A stretch of 64,000 nt of DNA from Stenogyne calaminthoides (lineage: Eukaryota > Streptophyta > Magnoliopsida > Lamiales > Lamiaceae): the NCBI GenBank assembly GCA_037126765.1, contig JBBCBC010000001.1:27946804-28010803 (forward strand), read 5' to 3'. Within the stretch, counting starts at the first letter, position 1, and every line of letters starts with the position of its first letter. The position numbers and the translations under genes were made by a program. Shown one piece after another: positions 35,081-47,436 of the stretch. Under the pieces are notes generated by a model. The model was not told the DNA's origin and searched no databases. It saw nothing but the letters and a program-made list of their open reading frames with translations.

Positions 35081-35803
35081 TGTAATACTTATAGAAACAA
35101 AATGTATTATTAAGTGATAAAAATAATAAATTATCATTATGCTGGTTTTGTGTTGTTACTACATGGAAAAAGTGTGATATTCATCAGGTTCAATCCTTAT
35201 TGAACACATAATTTTTAAATGTTTTTGTCAAGATTTTGTGTGTCTACTTGAAAAAAAATGTGATACTTAAGAAACAAAATGTATTACTACGTGAAAAAAA
35301 TATATACATTATCATTCTCAAAAAAATTACATTATAATTCGTCATGTGTAATGCTTGTATAAGTAAATATTACTGCATTTTATATTAAAAAAACTTTATA
35401 TCTTACGTAATACGTATTAAAACATAACGTAATGCATGAATGTTCTCAACTTAACACATAGTCACAAGGTAACACATAAATATTCACACAGTATTACAAA
35501 GGCATGCACATTGTTGCATATCTATAATCTATAACATATTAAAAATCTAGCAAACACCATATTGTTTCATGAATATGAGACATCCAAAATAGTACTAGTC
35601 TGTGGTGATTCTGATACATATATAACAAATAACAACATAATTCTAGCAAATTCTAATCAATATTAAGATGAATTTACATTCTAAATAAGAATGTACCTGT
35701 GATGTGTTGAATTGATTCCGTATTTGAAGCTACTGTTGATGTTATCAATGGATAGGTGAATTCGTTCCAAATTCTGCCATAGAATGTCTTCTTCTGTAAA
35801 TTG
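35081..35803. other. Gene-free AT-rich stretch
   Basis: Short diverged repeats of GTGTTACTACATG-type words; nothing coding recognised. Confidence 0.5.
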
Positions 35804-35808
35804 CGATG

Positions 35809-37558
35809 TGTTGGGATATTTTAGTTTTGATGAATTATGCCAAAACATTATCAACTTGTGTTTTTGAAGCTAATTTACAGATAACAAGTTGAGGGGGAAC
35901 GAGAGAACAAGTTGAGGGGGAACTCACGAAATCAGACGTAGATGATCGAGATCAGACGAGGCTGCAGACGAGACCGACGAGATCGATGAAAAGATGAGTT
36001 CGAGTTAATCGATGAAAGCCGAGCAAAATCGGAAGAGAAGAAAAGTTAAGCCACCGATCGAGAAGATCGATGACCGTGATGACCTGATCAAATGACCGTA
36101 ATGCATATGATCGATTATCGAAGAACAGATGAGCCGATCCGATGATCGAAGAATGCATTTGATCCGGTGATCGGAGAGCGCATAAGCCGATCGTAAAAGA
36201 AACCCACCGGTAAGATCGGAAGAGAAGGTTCTGATCGAAGAGGAGCAGATGAGACCGACGAGATCGACGTGATCGAGATCAGATATGAAGATGAGCAGAT
36301 GATCAAGATCAGACGTGATTGAGATCAGATGTGCTAAACTGATATGCTAACCTAATATGCTAACCTGATGTACTAATCTGATGCAGATAAACTGATATCT
36401 TGACTGATGTTATAATCGATCGATCATGTGAGCCGATCGATCAAAGTAGAAGAAATCGATATCGAAACCCGTAAATCGATATCGGATCGTAAAGAAGAAA
36501 TCGATACCGAGTCAAAGTAGCTCAAGGTCGATGTCGATTCATAGAATCAAACTCGGTCAAGATGAGTGTCGAGATGCTCGATCGTCGACAAGGTCCGCTG
36601 AAGAGAAGTCACCTGAAGGCTCAGATAGACCTGAAGGCTCAGATGGAACTGAAGACACTGAGACTCAGAGAATCCTGAATGATTCCAAGGTGAGGAATCT
36701 GAGGAATATAGCCGTTAGAATCAGCTGACGTGGACCAACGATAGGAAGACAACCAGCCTGGAAAAGCTGCAAAAAGCTACATAATAGTATGGATTTGAAT
36801 GTGACTCCATCCAACGGTAACATTCAAATCCACACTATAAATACAAGTTCTTCCTTCATAATTCCGTGTGGAAGAATGCGTGAAACATCCATCAAGCCAA
36901 ATCATCTAGCATTCCCACCATAGAACACAGAGAAAGAAATACACGCATATATTCAAAGAGTGTTCTAGAACCCAATCTAAGCAACCCACGATGTATCCTA
37001 AGCTTAGAAAGATTTTCCCAACCTTAGCATTGAGGCTAAACAAATGTAAGGGAAAATCTCACCATAGTTGGAAACCAAACAAACCTTACCCAAATCAGTC
37101 GGTTAAGTTTGTAGGTGAGTGTGAACTCGGTAAATATCTAGCAATCCCGAAAGGGAGGGTAGGCAATCCCGAGTGAGGGTGATAAGTCCCGTTGGAGTGT
37201 GAACTCGGTAAACATCTGTAGGCAATCCCGTGGAGGGTGATAAGTCCCGTTGGAGTGTGAGCTCGTTAAATATCTAGAGGCGAACCCGAGAGGGTGATAA
37301 GTCCAGTTGGAAGGAATTTCCCTAGGAACAGGGAGAGTGGATGTAGGAGCTTGAGTGTCTGAACCACTATACTTTGTTGTGTTCTTTATTGCTTTATGTT
37401 CTTATCTTGTCATATGCATTCGATTATAAACAAAACGCAACACATGAGCTTAAAAGAGAAAAATCTGTAATCACTCTGCCCTCACCCCTGTTTTATATGC
37501 ATCGAACTGAAATGTTTGCTTCCGCACGCGCAAAATGGGTTTTCCACAGGGACCATCA
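35809..37558 (+). mobile_element. Solo LTR of the LTR-only family
   Basis: It begins TGTTGGGATATTTTAG and ends GGGACCATCA (1750 bases), with a perfect 5-bp duplication CGATG at 35804-35808 and 37559-37563. TATAAATA is at 36836-36843. About three imperfect copies of a 75-80-base unit (GGTGATAAGTCC) lie at 37110-37310. Between 35950 and 36560 it has CGATCG-type words where relatives have CTGATCAG. Confidence 0.92.
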
Positions 37559-37563
37559 CGATG

Positions 37564-38229
37564 TATTTCTTTCGAATTTTCTTCTGTGAAATTGCGGAGT
37601 TTCTTCTACAAAATTGCAAAGAAATGCTGCCGAAATTTTGAGTTCTTCTCTATTCATCTATATCTTCGCGTTCTTCTCTAATCAATCTAAGCCACAATTG
37701 AATTTTGTGTTCTTCTCTAATCACGCGGAAGAAGAAGAACACTGCGTGAGCTTAGTATTATTTGAATGCCCTAATTGATTAGTAGTGTTGCTTTAGTTAA
37801 TTAAATGTGTTGCGGGTTAGCAAGCTATATCATTAGTTGGACCGATGAAATTGGATCCATTTTGATAATATGAATCTAATTTTACCGTAAAACTTGTTCA
37901 CAGTGTACCAACTCTTAATGTAATAATTTTATTTGATATATATATGTTAATAATACTCCATATTTATACTATTAATATTACATTTACATCGATTTGGCTT
38001 ATAATCATTTATTTGATTTGAATATTTATAATAATCCACTATCGTTGATTTGAAAATTTTATAATAATCTATAATCCGTTATTCTAAAAAATAAAATCCA
38101 ATACTCAAATTGGAAAGATTTTCAAAAGATAATAGAAAAAAGAAAGGAAATAAAAGACAGCTGTCCAAATTTATGTAGCACCTACCAAACCCAAAAGCCC
38201 ATTCCAAATTGCATTTAACCCGGCCCTCC
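37564..38229. other. Gene-free stretch upstream of the zinc transporter
   Basis: Short TTCTTCT-rich repeats at 37560-37740, then AT-rich DNA. The promoter of the next gene probably lies in its right part; no TATA box is assigned. Confidence 0.4.
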
Positions 38230-41200
38230 TTCCCTCCATCCCTGCAATTTCATCTTTTCTCACAAAACCAACTCCTATTCACCAATCCACCTTTTTCCTT
38301 ATCAATCTCTATCAATTAGTACTAGTCAATATACTTGTATTTAATCCATTCAAACTCTACTGATTCTCGAGATTTCTTTTCAGTTCTGCTGGTATTCGCA
38401 TCTTCGTAAAGGTATAATCCTTTTCGAATCCACCTTCAGATTCTGTTACACCTGACTTTGCTGCTTCTTTTAATTTGTTTAATATCCAATTATGAATTAT
38501 CCATTACTTTTGGTGCGTTGTATTGTATCTACTGTGTACACGATTTTTTTTTTTCAATGATTGCGAGTAAGATCTAGTTTATGAGAATTTTGTTTTGGTT
38601 TTGTGACTTTGTGTGTGCTGTTTCAATTTTTTTTTCTGTTGCTTTTATTCGATTGCATTGTTTAATAGGAGTATATGATTTGCGCACGCATAGAAACGTC
38701 TTACTGCAAGTAAGACAGCTGTAGTTGTGTTATTTTAGGTGTTTGTTATTCTCTCTCTTTTTTTTCTGTGGTTTTTTTCGGTTTTAGGCAGATATTGGAA
38801 TTTCATGAGTGTAAGTATTATCTTGTCCTTATCTGGACTCAATTTGATTGAGTGATTTCGAGTTTGTTATATGTTAAAGTGATTATCAGGTGCTTTATGA
38901 AATCAGAACGTTGAAGTATCAAATTCCGCTATATTTACTTTGTTTGTTGCATCGTATAAGCCTTTCTCTGTTCAAATTGGTTATGAATTAGGGGTAGAAT
39001 TTTTGTATATATACCCGTATCCCTCGTCTCCTCCACACCAACTCTCTCTCTCTCTCTCTCTTTACTGTGGGTTTTTCTTCTGAAAAATCTTCGTTGTGTA
39101 GTGAACAATTTTTAAGAGGACAAGTGGAACGCACCAAACGAGTGGACCACTGAAGCACTGATTCCACTGTATACACATTTGGTTTGCCAATCGGATTTGA
39201 ATTGAGGTAAAGTTGTTTGTTCTCTTAAATTTTTCTGAAGAACTTCATTGACCTTTTCTTAAATCGTGATATATGCTGTGTTTCCCTGAGGAATTTTAAG
39301 GAATTTGTTTGAACCATAGGCTACATTACCTTCTCCTTGACCATCACCCACGGATTGTGAATGAATGAATTACATGATCAAATTTAGAATCTGTAAAATG
39401 TAAATAGAGAATTTACAGGGCTGTTACAACAAATTAAAGGATGGATGCTAAAATATACAAATGGGATAGAACTAAGTTAAAGAAATAGGCCATTTTCTAT
39501 AATCTGTGTAACTGATCAAGTGTTTGGAGATTCAAATTCTACATTATCAAAATATGTATGCATTCTTGTTCCTGCTTTCATCAATATATGCATATATGTG
39601 CATGTATATTTACATATATCAGAACAAATTAATATATAACAAGATTAATCAAAAGAAAGAATGATAATCAAGAAAGAAGAGGTAGCTCTTAGTTTACCAT
39701 CAGAACAATTTTATTTACTGGCTGTCTCTCAGTCATTTACTTGTTCTACAATTGTGAAAATGTCAGATGGAATACACTTTATTTTTATCTTTATTTCAGA
39801 GTTTTTTCAAACATCTATCAGATTTTTAACTTATTTGTTTCAGTCATTTAGTCTTCATATCTTTCAGCGTCCTCCCCTTTCCTCTGCTTGTGCATAAACC
39901 CCAGTTCCAGATTTCCCCATTCCTACAATTTCACTGGTTCGTTGATTGAAATATACAAGAATTTAATTTTTGGTTTCTTCAAGGATTCTTAGTTTTGTTC
40001 ATTAGCATTTGGTAATAAAAAACTCATATTTGAAAAATGCTTCTCAGATTTGTTCCTTACATGTTGGTAGATTAAAATATATAATGATTTATCTCTCTCT
40101 TATTCTCTGTCTCTCCCCCACAATGAACTATAGAGTCTTACTGTATCCCATTGGTTTTTGCAATAAGAAAAAACCTGGACACAATGCACATATATACATA
40201 TTTTGCTGCATGATATCTCAGCTATGTAGAAGTAAATAATAAGAACATTTGATTAATCTGTGTGCATGGAATATTTTGGTCTACTTACTTATTTGAATTT
40301 CAGAATTTTAGAAGATCTACAAAAAGCAGGCCAACAAGAATTTACAGAGGAAGCTGCTAGGTTATTACCTACTCACTTAATTAACAGACCTCTCTTGTAC
40401 CTTTGCATGCCTTTTACTTTACTGTATAAAATTTGAAAATCTGTTGTTCTTAGGAATTAGGATTTTGCTTGGTTGGTATTGTTTTGCAAGCTACTTTTGG
40501 TGAGTATATCAGATGCAAGGTCATGTTGAAAACATAGACTTTTTTTTTTTTAAACCCTTCATTCTAGGATATATTTCTTGATGATAATTGAACTTGGGCT
40601 TTCTTTGGCATCTTTCATCTCCTCCTCTTTTTTTGACAATGCATTTAGCAAGGTATCTTTCAAGTATGCATCAAGAAACTCCAATTTTAGATGCTGAAAT
40701 TTCTTTTAACCCATCAGATTCTGAATACTTCCGATCATACAAAAGATTATCCTTCAAAGAAATGCTTTTCCTCTTATGACCTGCTTTTTCTAATGCCCAA
40801 TCTGCATATTAGGTTTGTGCCTGTAGCTTTCCTGATGACACCATGCCCAAAACTCTCTGCCTTCACTTGGCTGGTTCCAGCTTTTTAAATCATCATTGTC
40901 ATAATATTTGTAAAGATTTTGGGTCTCAATCAAATTAAGTTATAAGAGAGCATATAAGTATAGATATATACATATCTTCGGGTATAAGGTTGATTTAGAC
41001 CTGGCTTAAAGTGGGTTTTGAGGTGCTAATTGGATAATTTTGAATCTCTTCAATTTCAGATTTCTTGGTAATTTTGCACTTTTATATGGTGACCAGAATT
41101 TTTTTTTTGCTCAATTTTTCATTTGATGATACAAGCAGTTACTTAATCATTTTAGAAAGCTCAGCTCTTTTGTTTAAAGTTATAATTTAGCAGGCTTATC

Positions 41201-41569
41201 ATATTGGATTCATTTTATAAAATAAATGAAATGACATTATTGTGAAGTTTTATTTACATGTTCATTGACAATCATGGCGCACTTTGGTCTCTATATTGCA
41301 CGTGTTCATTATTCATAACTTATAATCATAATAATATTAATTCATCATTTTTTAATTATGTTATTATTAGATGAATATAAGGGCTACAATTGCTGTTTTG
41401 GGTTGTAAATTTATTAATGATTTAATTCAAAGACCGGTCGTCCCGTATTGCTTAGTGCTTGCTTTCTTGCTTTTCTCATAACGATATGACTGAGCTAACA
41501 AATTTTCTGAAATATTTATAACTACATTATTTATGGGATGATTAACGGATGAAATTTATTAATATTCAG
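38230..41569 (+). promoter_or_regulatory. Promoter region and spliced 5' leader of MTP1
   Basis: A pyrimidine-rich leader ends in TCGTAAAG|GTATAA at 38411, a good splice donor. A later candidate donor is GAATTGAG|GTAAAG at 39206. A leader exon at 40304-40360 is bounded by TTTGAATTTCAG and CTGCTAG|GTTATT. The last intron ends TATTCAG at 41569, exactly before the ATG. A CT microsatellite is at 39042-39061. Exon choice is inferred, without transcript data. Confidence 0.45.
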
Positions 41570-43287
41570 ATGGAGACACATACAACACAGCATGGGCATG
41601 TCATCGAGGTCTCTTCTGAAGCACCATCAACAGAGAGGTGCATTATTGGGAGAAAAGGTTGTGAGGGCGCCATTTGTGGTTTTGCTGATGTTAAGACTAA
41701 TTCTACGGACGCACAAGAGCGCTCTGCTTCTATGAGGAAACTCTTAATTGCAGTTGCATTATGTATCGTGTTCATGAGTGTGGAAGTTGCTGGGGGTATT
41801 AAAGCCAACAGTCTCGCAATATTAACCGATGCAGCGCACTTGCTATCAGATGTTGCCTCCTTTGCTATATCTTTATTTTCGCTGTGGGCTGCAGGATGGG
41901 AAGCTACACCCCGTCAATCTTATGGATTTTTCAGGATAGAGATACTAGGGGCATTAGTGTCAATTCAACTAATATGGCTTCTTACGGGGATCCTTGTCTA
42001 CGAAGCTATAGTTCGCCTCGTTCAAGAAACGGGTGAAGTTCAAGGGTTTTTGATGTTTCTAGTATCTGCTTTCGGGTTGTTAGTCAATGTTATAATGGCT
42101 CTCTTGTTGGGTCATGACCATGGACATGGTCACGATCACGGGCATGGACATGGACATAGTCATGGGCATGATTCAGGGCATGACCATGGGCATCATGGAC
42201 ATGAGGATCATGATCATGGTCCTGAGGATGACCATGCACACAGCCATGGTGTCACCGTCACCATGTATCATCGTACAGAACAATGGCAGCCCAAACATGA
42301 CGAACATCATCATGGCCATGGTGGAGACAGTAGTGAGCCTTTGCTTGACAGATCCAGCGATCATGCAGGTATGGATGTAAACCAATCGAAACATGATATT
42401 GCAGTATTCGATTCAATGAATTAAACTATTCATATTCATTTAAAATTCTAATTTTAAATATAATTTGTATTCGGTTCAAAATTGAATTTCTGATATATTA
42501 TTAAAAACCTTTCTAAAATTATTTATATACAATTCAGAAATAAATCATTATTAAATTATATTGGAGTATAACATTATTAATTTTCCATTAAATTCATAAC
42601 ATATATTCAAATTATTCATTAAATTAAAAATACATATATTAATTGAATATTCGTGAATACCAAATCAAATACAGTGATGCTCGTATTTGAATTTTAATAC
42701 TTTTGAATCAATAATAAATTTGTATTCGAATTCGAAATATTCAAGTTCGAATCTTAACATTCGAATACGAATAAAAAATGTTTAATTCTATTGCATCCCT
42801 ATATGTAGCTAAGTCAGAAGGTGGACAAAAAAGGAAGAAGCAGCAGAATATAAACGTTCAAGGTGCATACCTACACGTTCTTGGAGATTCGATACAAAGT
42901 GTTGGGGTTATGATCGGTGGGGCTTTAATCTGGTACAAACCGGAGTGGAAGATCATCGATCTTATCTGCACTTTGATATTTTCGGTAATCGTGTTAGCCA
43001 CCACGATTAGGATGCTCCGAAACATTCTAGAAGTTCTGATGGAGAGCACGCCACGGGAGATTGATGCCACGATGCTGGAGAGAGGGCTCTGTGAGATGGA
43101 GGAAGTAGTTGCGATCCACGAATTGCATATATGGGCAATCACGGTGGGGAAAGTGTTACTGGCTTGCCACGTGAGAATAAAGCCTGATGCTGATGCTGAT
43201 ATGGTGCTGGATAAGGTGATCGATTATATCAAGACGGAGTATAATATCAGTCACGTGACGATTCAAATTGAGAGAGAACAGGTTTAG
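41570..43287 (+). CDS. MTP1: MTP1-type vacuolar zinc transporter (cation diffusion facilitator)
   Basis: Zn2+/H+ antiporters of this family load zinc into the vacuole. ATG 41570 is chosen because it directly follows a splice acceptor and gives METHTTQHGH, aligning with known MTP1 starts; the ATG at 41549 would lie in the intron. Residues 58-77, 84-106, 123-147 and 158-180 look like membrane helices I-IV. The zinc-site HxxxD of helix II is H90/D94 (HLLSD). A His-rich cytosolic loop spans about 181-250, followed by an EPLLD dileucine-type motif. After 42403 the frame runs into a stop at 42422; from 42814 the protein resumes with helices V-VI, a second HxxxD (HVLGD) and the C-terminal domain. 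Joining 42403 to 42814 keeps the frame and gives 435 residues, somewhat above the roughly 400 usual. Without splicing the gene is broken. Confidence 0.88.
42404..42813 (+). other. AT-rich insert in MTP1, possible new intron
   Basis: The 410 bases start GTATTC and end GCTAAG, so GT-AG removal is possible and leaves the frame intact. The ends contain inverted words (ATTCAATGAATTAAAC near 42411 and the reverse of GTTTAATTCTATTGCAT at 42780-42796), and ATTCGAATA-type words fill the right half, as in hAT-type MITEs. MTP1 genes I know have an unsplit coding region, so this is probably a transposon insertion, tolerated only if spliced. No clear target duplication was found. Confidence 0.6.
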
Positions 43288-43700
43288 TAATTTCCCTTGT
43301 GTTGATATATCTTCTAGAATGGTAGACTTGGTAAAAACTGGTGGAAATCCTCCGTATTCTAGGTTGGTAATTTTGGTTATGTTTAATCATGATGTTTCGA
43401 TTGGCTTTTCCCATGGTTTGTGTTTATTCTATGGTGTTTAGGAGAATCAATTTGTGGGGAATCTTGATGGTGAAGCTGGTTTTAATTGAAATTCCAAATT
43501 CCCTTATTTTCTGTTACTTGAATTGTATTCAGGTAAAAAAAGATGGTTAAAAATAATGCAAGTGTAGACTGTGTAGTTTAGGTGTGTAAGAAATTAATGC
43601 AATGCCAATTGAATTTGCATTTTTATTGCTGCCATTTGTGATACTTTAAGCTTACCTCAAATACTTGATGCATTAATCAGAGCATAATTTACTCTGCAGA
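43288..43700 (+). other. 3' UTR region of MTP1
   Basis: T-rich sequence following the stop. No definite poly(A) signal is assigned. Confidence 0.4.
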
Positions 43701-43734
43701 TTAACTAAATTTCATCTCCTGCCATTATAATGTG

Positions 43735-45280
43735 AGGCACACTTGCATGAGACGGTCTCACGGTGAGACGGGGCATAATTTGGCATTGACGCTTTAACAC
43801 TTTGGGAGGGATGGATGTGATTTGTGCTAGGTTGTATCCCGTCTCATGCATGAGACTGTCTCATATGAGTTTTTGGCTTATAATGTTTGGGTAAATCTAT
43901 TTCTTTACTCCCCCATGTTCCCTCATACATTTACACCATTCTTTTGTTCAATACACACTTTCCATGATTCCATCTAATTAATTAGTACTTGTGACTCAAT
44001 GATTGCCTTGGTAATAACGATATAATTGGTGTGATAAGGATCACTTTCCATGAAAATCATTAGGATGGATGTATTGAAAATAGGTTTTTTAGCAATCTGG
44101 GGATGAAAGTTTACCGCAACCATATTTTGCCCTTCATTCAGGCTTTTTGCTTGGTCTAATTATTTTGATGGATGATTAAAGAAACACATAAAATATTAAA
44201 ATATGTTGATCTATCAAAGCAGATGTGAAGAGGTATTTGGTATTAATGACTGATAACTGTGTGAGTGTTCTTTTGGCACTTTTTCCTTTTTCTTTTTAAT
44301 AATGTCTGTTTAGCATGAGAAAGGTGATAAATCAAAAAATTGGATGTAAAGGTTAACTAATTGAGGCACACTTGCATGAGATTGAAGCATAGTTTAGCAA
44401 TGACGCTTTAACATTTTGGAAAGTGTGGATGTTGATTTGTGCTCATAATTTAGTATTGACTCCTTAACATTTTGAAAAGTATGGATGTTGATTTGTGCTA
44501 CTTTTTATCCCGTCCCATACAAGTTTTTATCTAATTAATTTACTTATTTTGGCACTTTTATCTTATTTTGCAAGATTATGAGTTTGTCTAATGAATTTGT
44601 TAAAGTTTTTAATTTTTATTTTCTTTTGCTACAAAAATCAACATTTTATTTTATTTAATAATGAGTTTTTTTTTTAAATAACTTAATCTAATATTCTTAT
44701 TATTGACTGATTTCGTTAAATTTTTATTATTTTTTGCCACACTATTGTGGATTGTTGATATTATGGGGGATTGATTATTTATGTAAGAGAAGATGCAGAA
44801 ATGTAAAACTGAATGATCCTAATGGAAACAGATCCCTATAAAGCTGGTGTTGTGCAGGAAGAGAATCGTTGAATCAAATACGCGCACACATGTATCTGTA
44901 CAGGCATGTGTGATACAACAGTTCTCTTCCTACACAACACCTGCTGCACAATAGGGTATCTGTTTCGATCATAATGAGTTTGAGTCAGTCTACAGAAGCT
45001 TGATATTACTGACCTCTAGATTGGTAGGCTTGTTGAAACATGCAAGTTTTGTGGAAATAATCCATGTTTTTTGTTTCTATAATGTTGTTCTGCACCTTTA
45101 TTTTCACAAGCTCTTTTTATTCTATGATGCATTCACACCATTCTTCTGTTCAATAGACACTTTCCATCCCATTAATTAGTATGACTGAATAATTACCTGG
45201 GTATTTAATTAGGGATCACTTCCCATGAGAATCATTAGGATGTACTGACTATAGGCATTGTCCTTTTGGGGAGAAAATTT
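43735..45280. repeat. Duplicated block downstream of MTP1
   Basis: 43920-44100 and 45125-45265 are diverged direct copies (CACCATTCTTCTGTTCAATA; GAATCATTAGGATG). 43735-43870 and 44360-44520 share GGCACACTTGCATGAGA and TTTGTGCTA. The first copy has inverted CATGAGAC/GTCTCATG words. The order suggests an old segmental duplication of part of this block. Confidence 0.6.
44824..44966. other. 143-base near-perfect hairpin
   Basis: GAAACAGAT...GGTGTTGTGCAGGAAGAGAA at 44824-44865 pairs with TTCTCTTCCTACACAACACC...ATCTGTTTC at 44922-44966, with a loop near ACATGTATCTGTACAGGCATG. The arms are about 60 bases with few mismatches. It could be a microRNA-like precursor or a tiny fold-back MITE; I do not recognise a known mature microRNA. 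Confidence 0.65.
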
Positions 45281-46371
45281 TATTTAGTGAATGATTCTAG
45301 GCTTCGTTTGGATGGATGAATTTGAAATCCTTGGATTTGAATGAATGATTTTCAAATGAATGAATTACAAATACTTATATTTGAGTCTAGTTTAAAATGA
45401 AGGGATTTTAAATCCTCACAAAAATCATGTCATTTGAAATCCCCTCCTCCCTATCCCTTTTCTCTCTCTCCCTCCTTCACTCTCTTTCATTTTCTCCAAT
45501 AAAAAAAAAACTCTCTTTCATTTTCTCTCATCTCTTGACAATTCATGGTTTGAAATATATACACTTTTATATTTATTATTTTTCAAATGCATTCATTTTA
45601 AATCATACCTATCCAAATGTAAAACTAATGAATTTGAGTCAGTCTTATAGAACTTTAGCCTTGGGGTCACTAATATTAAGATCATATTCTAATCTTAGCC
45701 GGCTTCTGAGTTGAACAAATTACTATTGAGTAAGTCTCTTGTATGCTAATTTTACGATATAGTTGTACGCAACTTATATTTTTCAATTAAAAAATTAATA
45801 TTATTCTATAAAAATAACTAAACGTTTTAGTAACTCAATTAATAGCATTTAAAAAAAAAACACTTGAGCTTTGCATGGTGTACCCCGTTCATAACAAACT
45901 TTGTCATCACCATTAGCTTATGAAGCAAAAAAAAAAAAGAAAGTAAAATACAAAAGTAGCTTATGAGGTAAAAAAGTAAAATAAAAAAATTGAATTTAAA
46001 ATTCTAATTAATAACAACACAATAAATACACATTTAGAAAATCTACTCACAATTTGGAGGAAACTTGGGATCAACGTTCACCCATCACGCAGCTGTGATT
46101 TTCCCATTCTTTATCCACTATTCTGCAGGAGATTAATTATGAAATTTACATAGTATCTCTTGATAAAAAATTAAAAAGGAATATAACCAAATCACGTAAT
46201 TGAAGTCACAAATATATCATCGGAGTTGGAAGCAAGCTTTTTATCAAAAGTCTTTTCCTCCATGCTGTCAAGAGATTGTAAGATTACTTAAATATCATTA
46301 TGAAATGAGACGAAAACAAAATCATTAAAATTGCAAATTTTGTCTTGTTTAGTGTGCTGAATAACCTAATA
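45281..46371. other. Gene-free AT-rich stretch
   Basis: 45300-45620 starts GGCTTCGTTTGGATGGAT and ends TATCCAAATG, weakly inverted, so it may be an old MITE. A(n) runs lie at 45850-45860 and 45927-45938. Nothing coding is seen. Confidence 0.4.
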
Positions 46372-46607
46372 CTCCATCCGTCCACTAAAACTGTGCTTAT
46401 TTCGTTTTGACATGTTGTACGGAAAGGTAAATTAAGTTCATTTATGAATAATATAATTGATTGTGAGTAAGTATAATGATAACTTGAGTAATTAAGTGAT
46501 TGTTGGACGATGAAGATAAAAAAAATTGTGTCCATAAACGTACTTAATTTACCTTTCCGTACAACATCTCAAAACGAAATGAGCACAATTTTAGTGAACG
46601 GAGGAAG
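46372..46607. mobile_element. Stowaway MITE
   Basis: CTCCATCCGTCCACTAAAAC and the reverse of TTTTAGTGAACGGAGGAAG are terminal inverted repeats with TA flanks (46370-46371 and 46608-46609). The arms extend inwards (ACGGAAAGGTAAATTAAG), so most of the 236 bases can fold. Confidence 0.88.
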
Positions 46608-46823
46608 TATTTCTCTGGGTTGTTGATTTCGTCTCACTAAATTCTTGTAACCATCATAATGTAGCTGATGACTTTTAATTAAGCTTTTATGGATATTCAA
46701 TTAATTTTTCTTTTCAGTTTTGCTCTCAACGAATCATGTATTTTACTTGGTAAAAACGGAAGCAATAAATTTTAAGTGATTCTCTATTTATTGTTCTGTT
46801 TATTTCAAATATGTTTTATGTTA

Positions 46824-47325
46824 CTCCCTCTGTCCCACGAATATATTAAGAAATAGAAGTTATTATAGTTAAAACATTAAATGTTTGCTTTGTTTTTTTA
46901 TTTTGTCCATATTATAGTATTTAGATATTGATTTGAAAAAACAAAAAAGATGCATTAAATAGAGGAAAAAATGTGAAAATAAAATATTAATAATATATTA
47001 AATATGCTAAATAGTACTCCCACCGTCCAAATCTTCGTGAGATTGTGATTGTTTATAAGCATTTAGTGTAATAGTAATAAAGTGGTGGGGTAGGGAAGAG
47101 TTGTTTATTAGTATTTTATAGAATAAAATGATGAGTAATTGAGAGTAGAAAATGTTGTTTATTAATATTTTATGTGATAAAGTGATAAAGTGTGTAAGTA
47201 ATTTTACCGTAAAGATTGAGATAAAAAAATGAATACTTTACCATAAAGATTGAGACGGAGAGAGTATATTTTTATGGGACAAAACGAAAATAAAACAGGA
47301 CCTATTTTTAGTGGAAGGGAGGGAG
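46824..47325. mobile_element. Stowaway-like MITE, outer
   Basis: CTCCCTCTGTCCCACGAATA at the left and TTTTTAGTGGAAGGGAGGGAG at the right, with TA flanks. It is interrupted by a second MITE at 47017-47264. Confidence 0.75.
47017..47264. mobile_element. Stowaway-like MITE, inner (nested)
   Basis: CTCCCACCGTCCAAATCTT at the left and AAAGATTGAGACGGAGAGAG at the right, with TA flanks at 47015-47016 and 47265-47266. Confidence 0.75.
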
Positions 47326-47436
47326 TATAAGATGCCAAAATCAAGAGTCAGGAAATGGGGAAAAGAAAAAGAGGCCAGCCTGGTCATCTCGTGGGCCACA
47401 ACCCATTTAACCCCGGGCTATACAGTCATGCCCAAA

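Noticed and set aside
39661..40239. Small coding frames upstream of MTP1
   Set aside because: They lie in leader introns, show no motif and look like AT-rich chance frames.
42114..42380. Overlapping frames in the His-rich region of MTP1
   Set aside because: Met-rich and His-rich frames on both strands are by-products of the repeated CATGGACATGG-like codons of the MTP1 loop.
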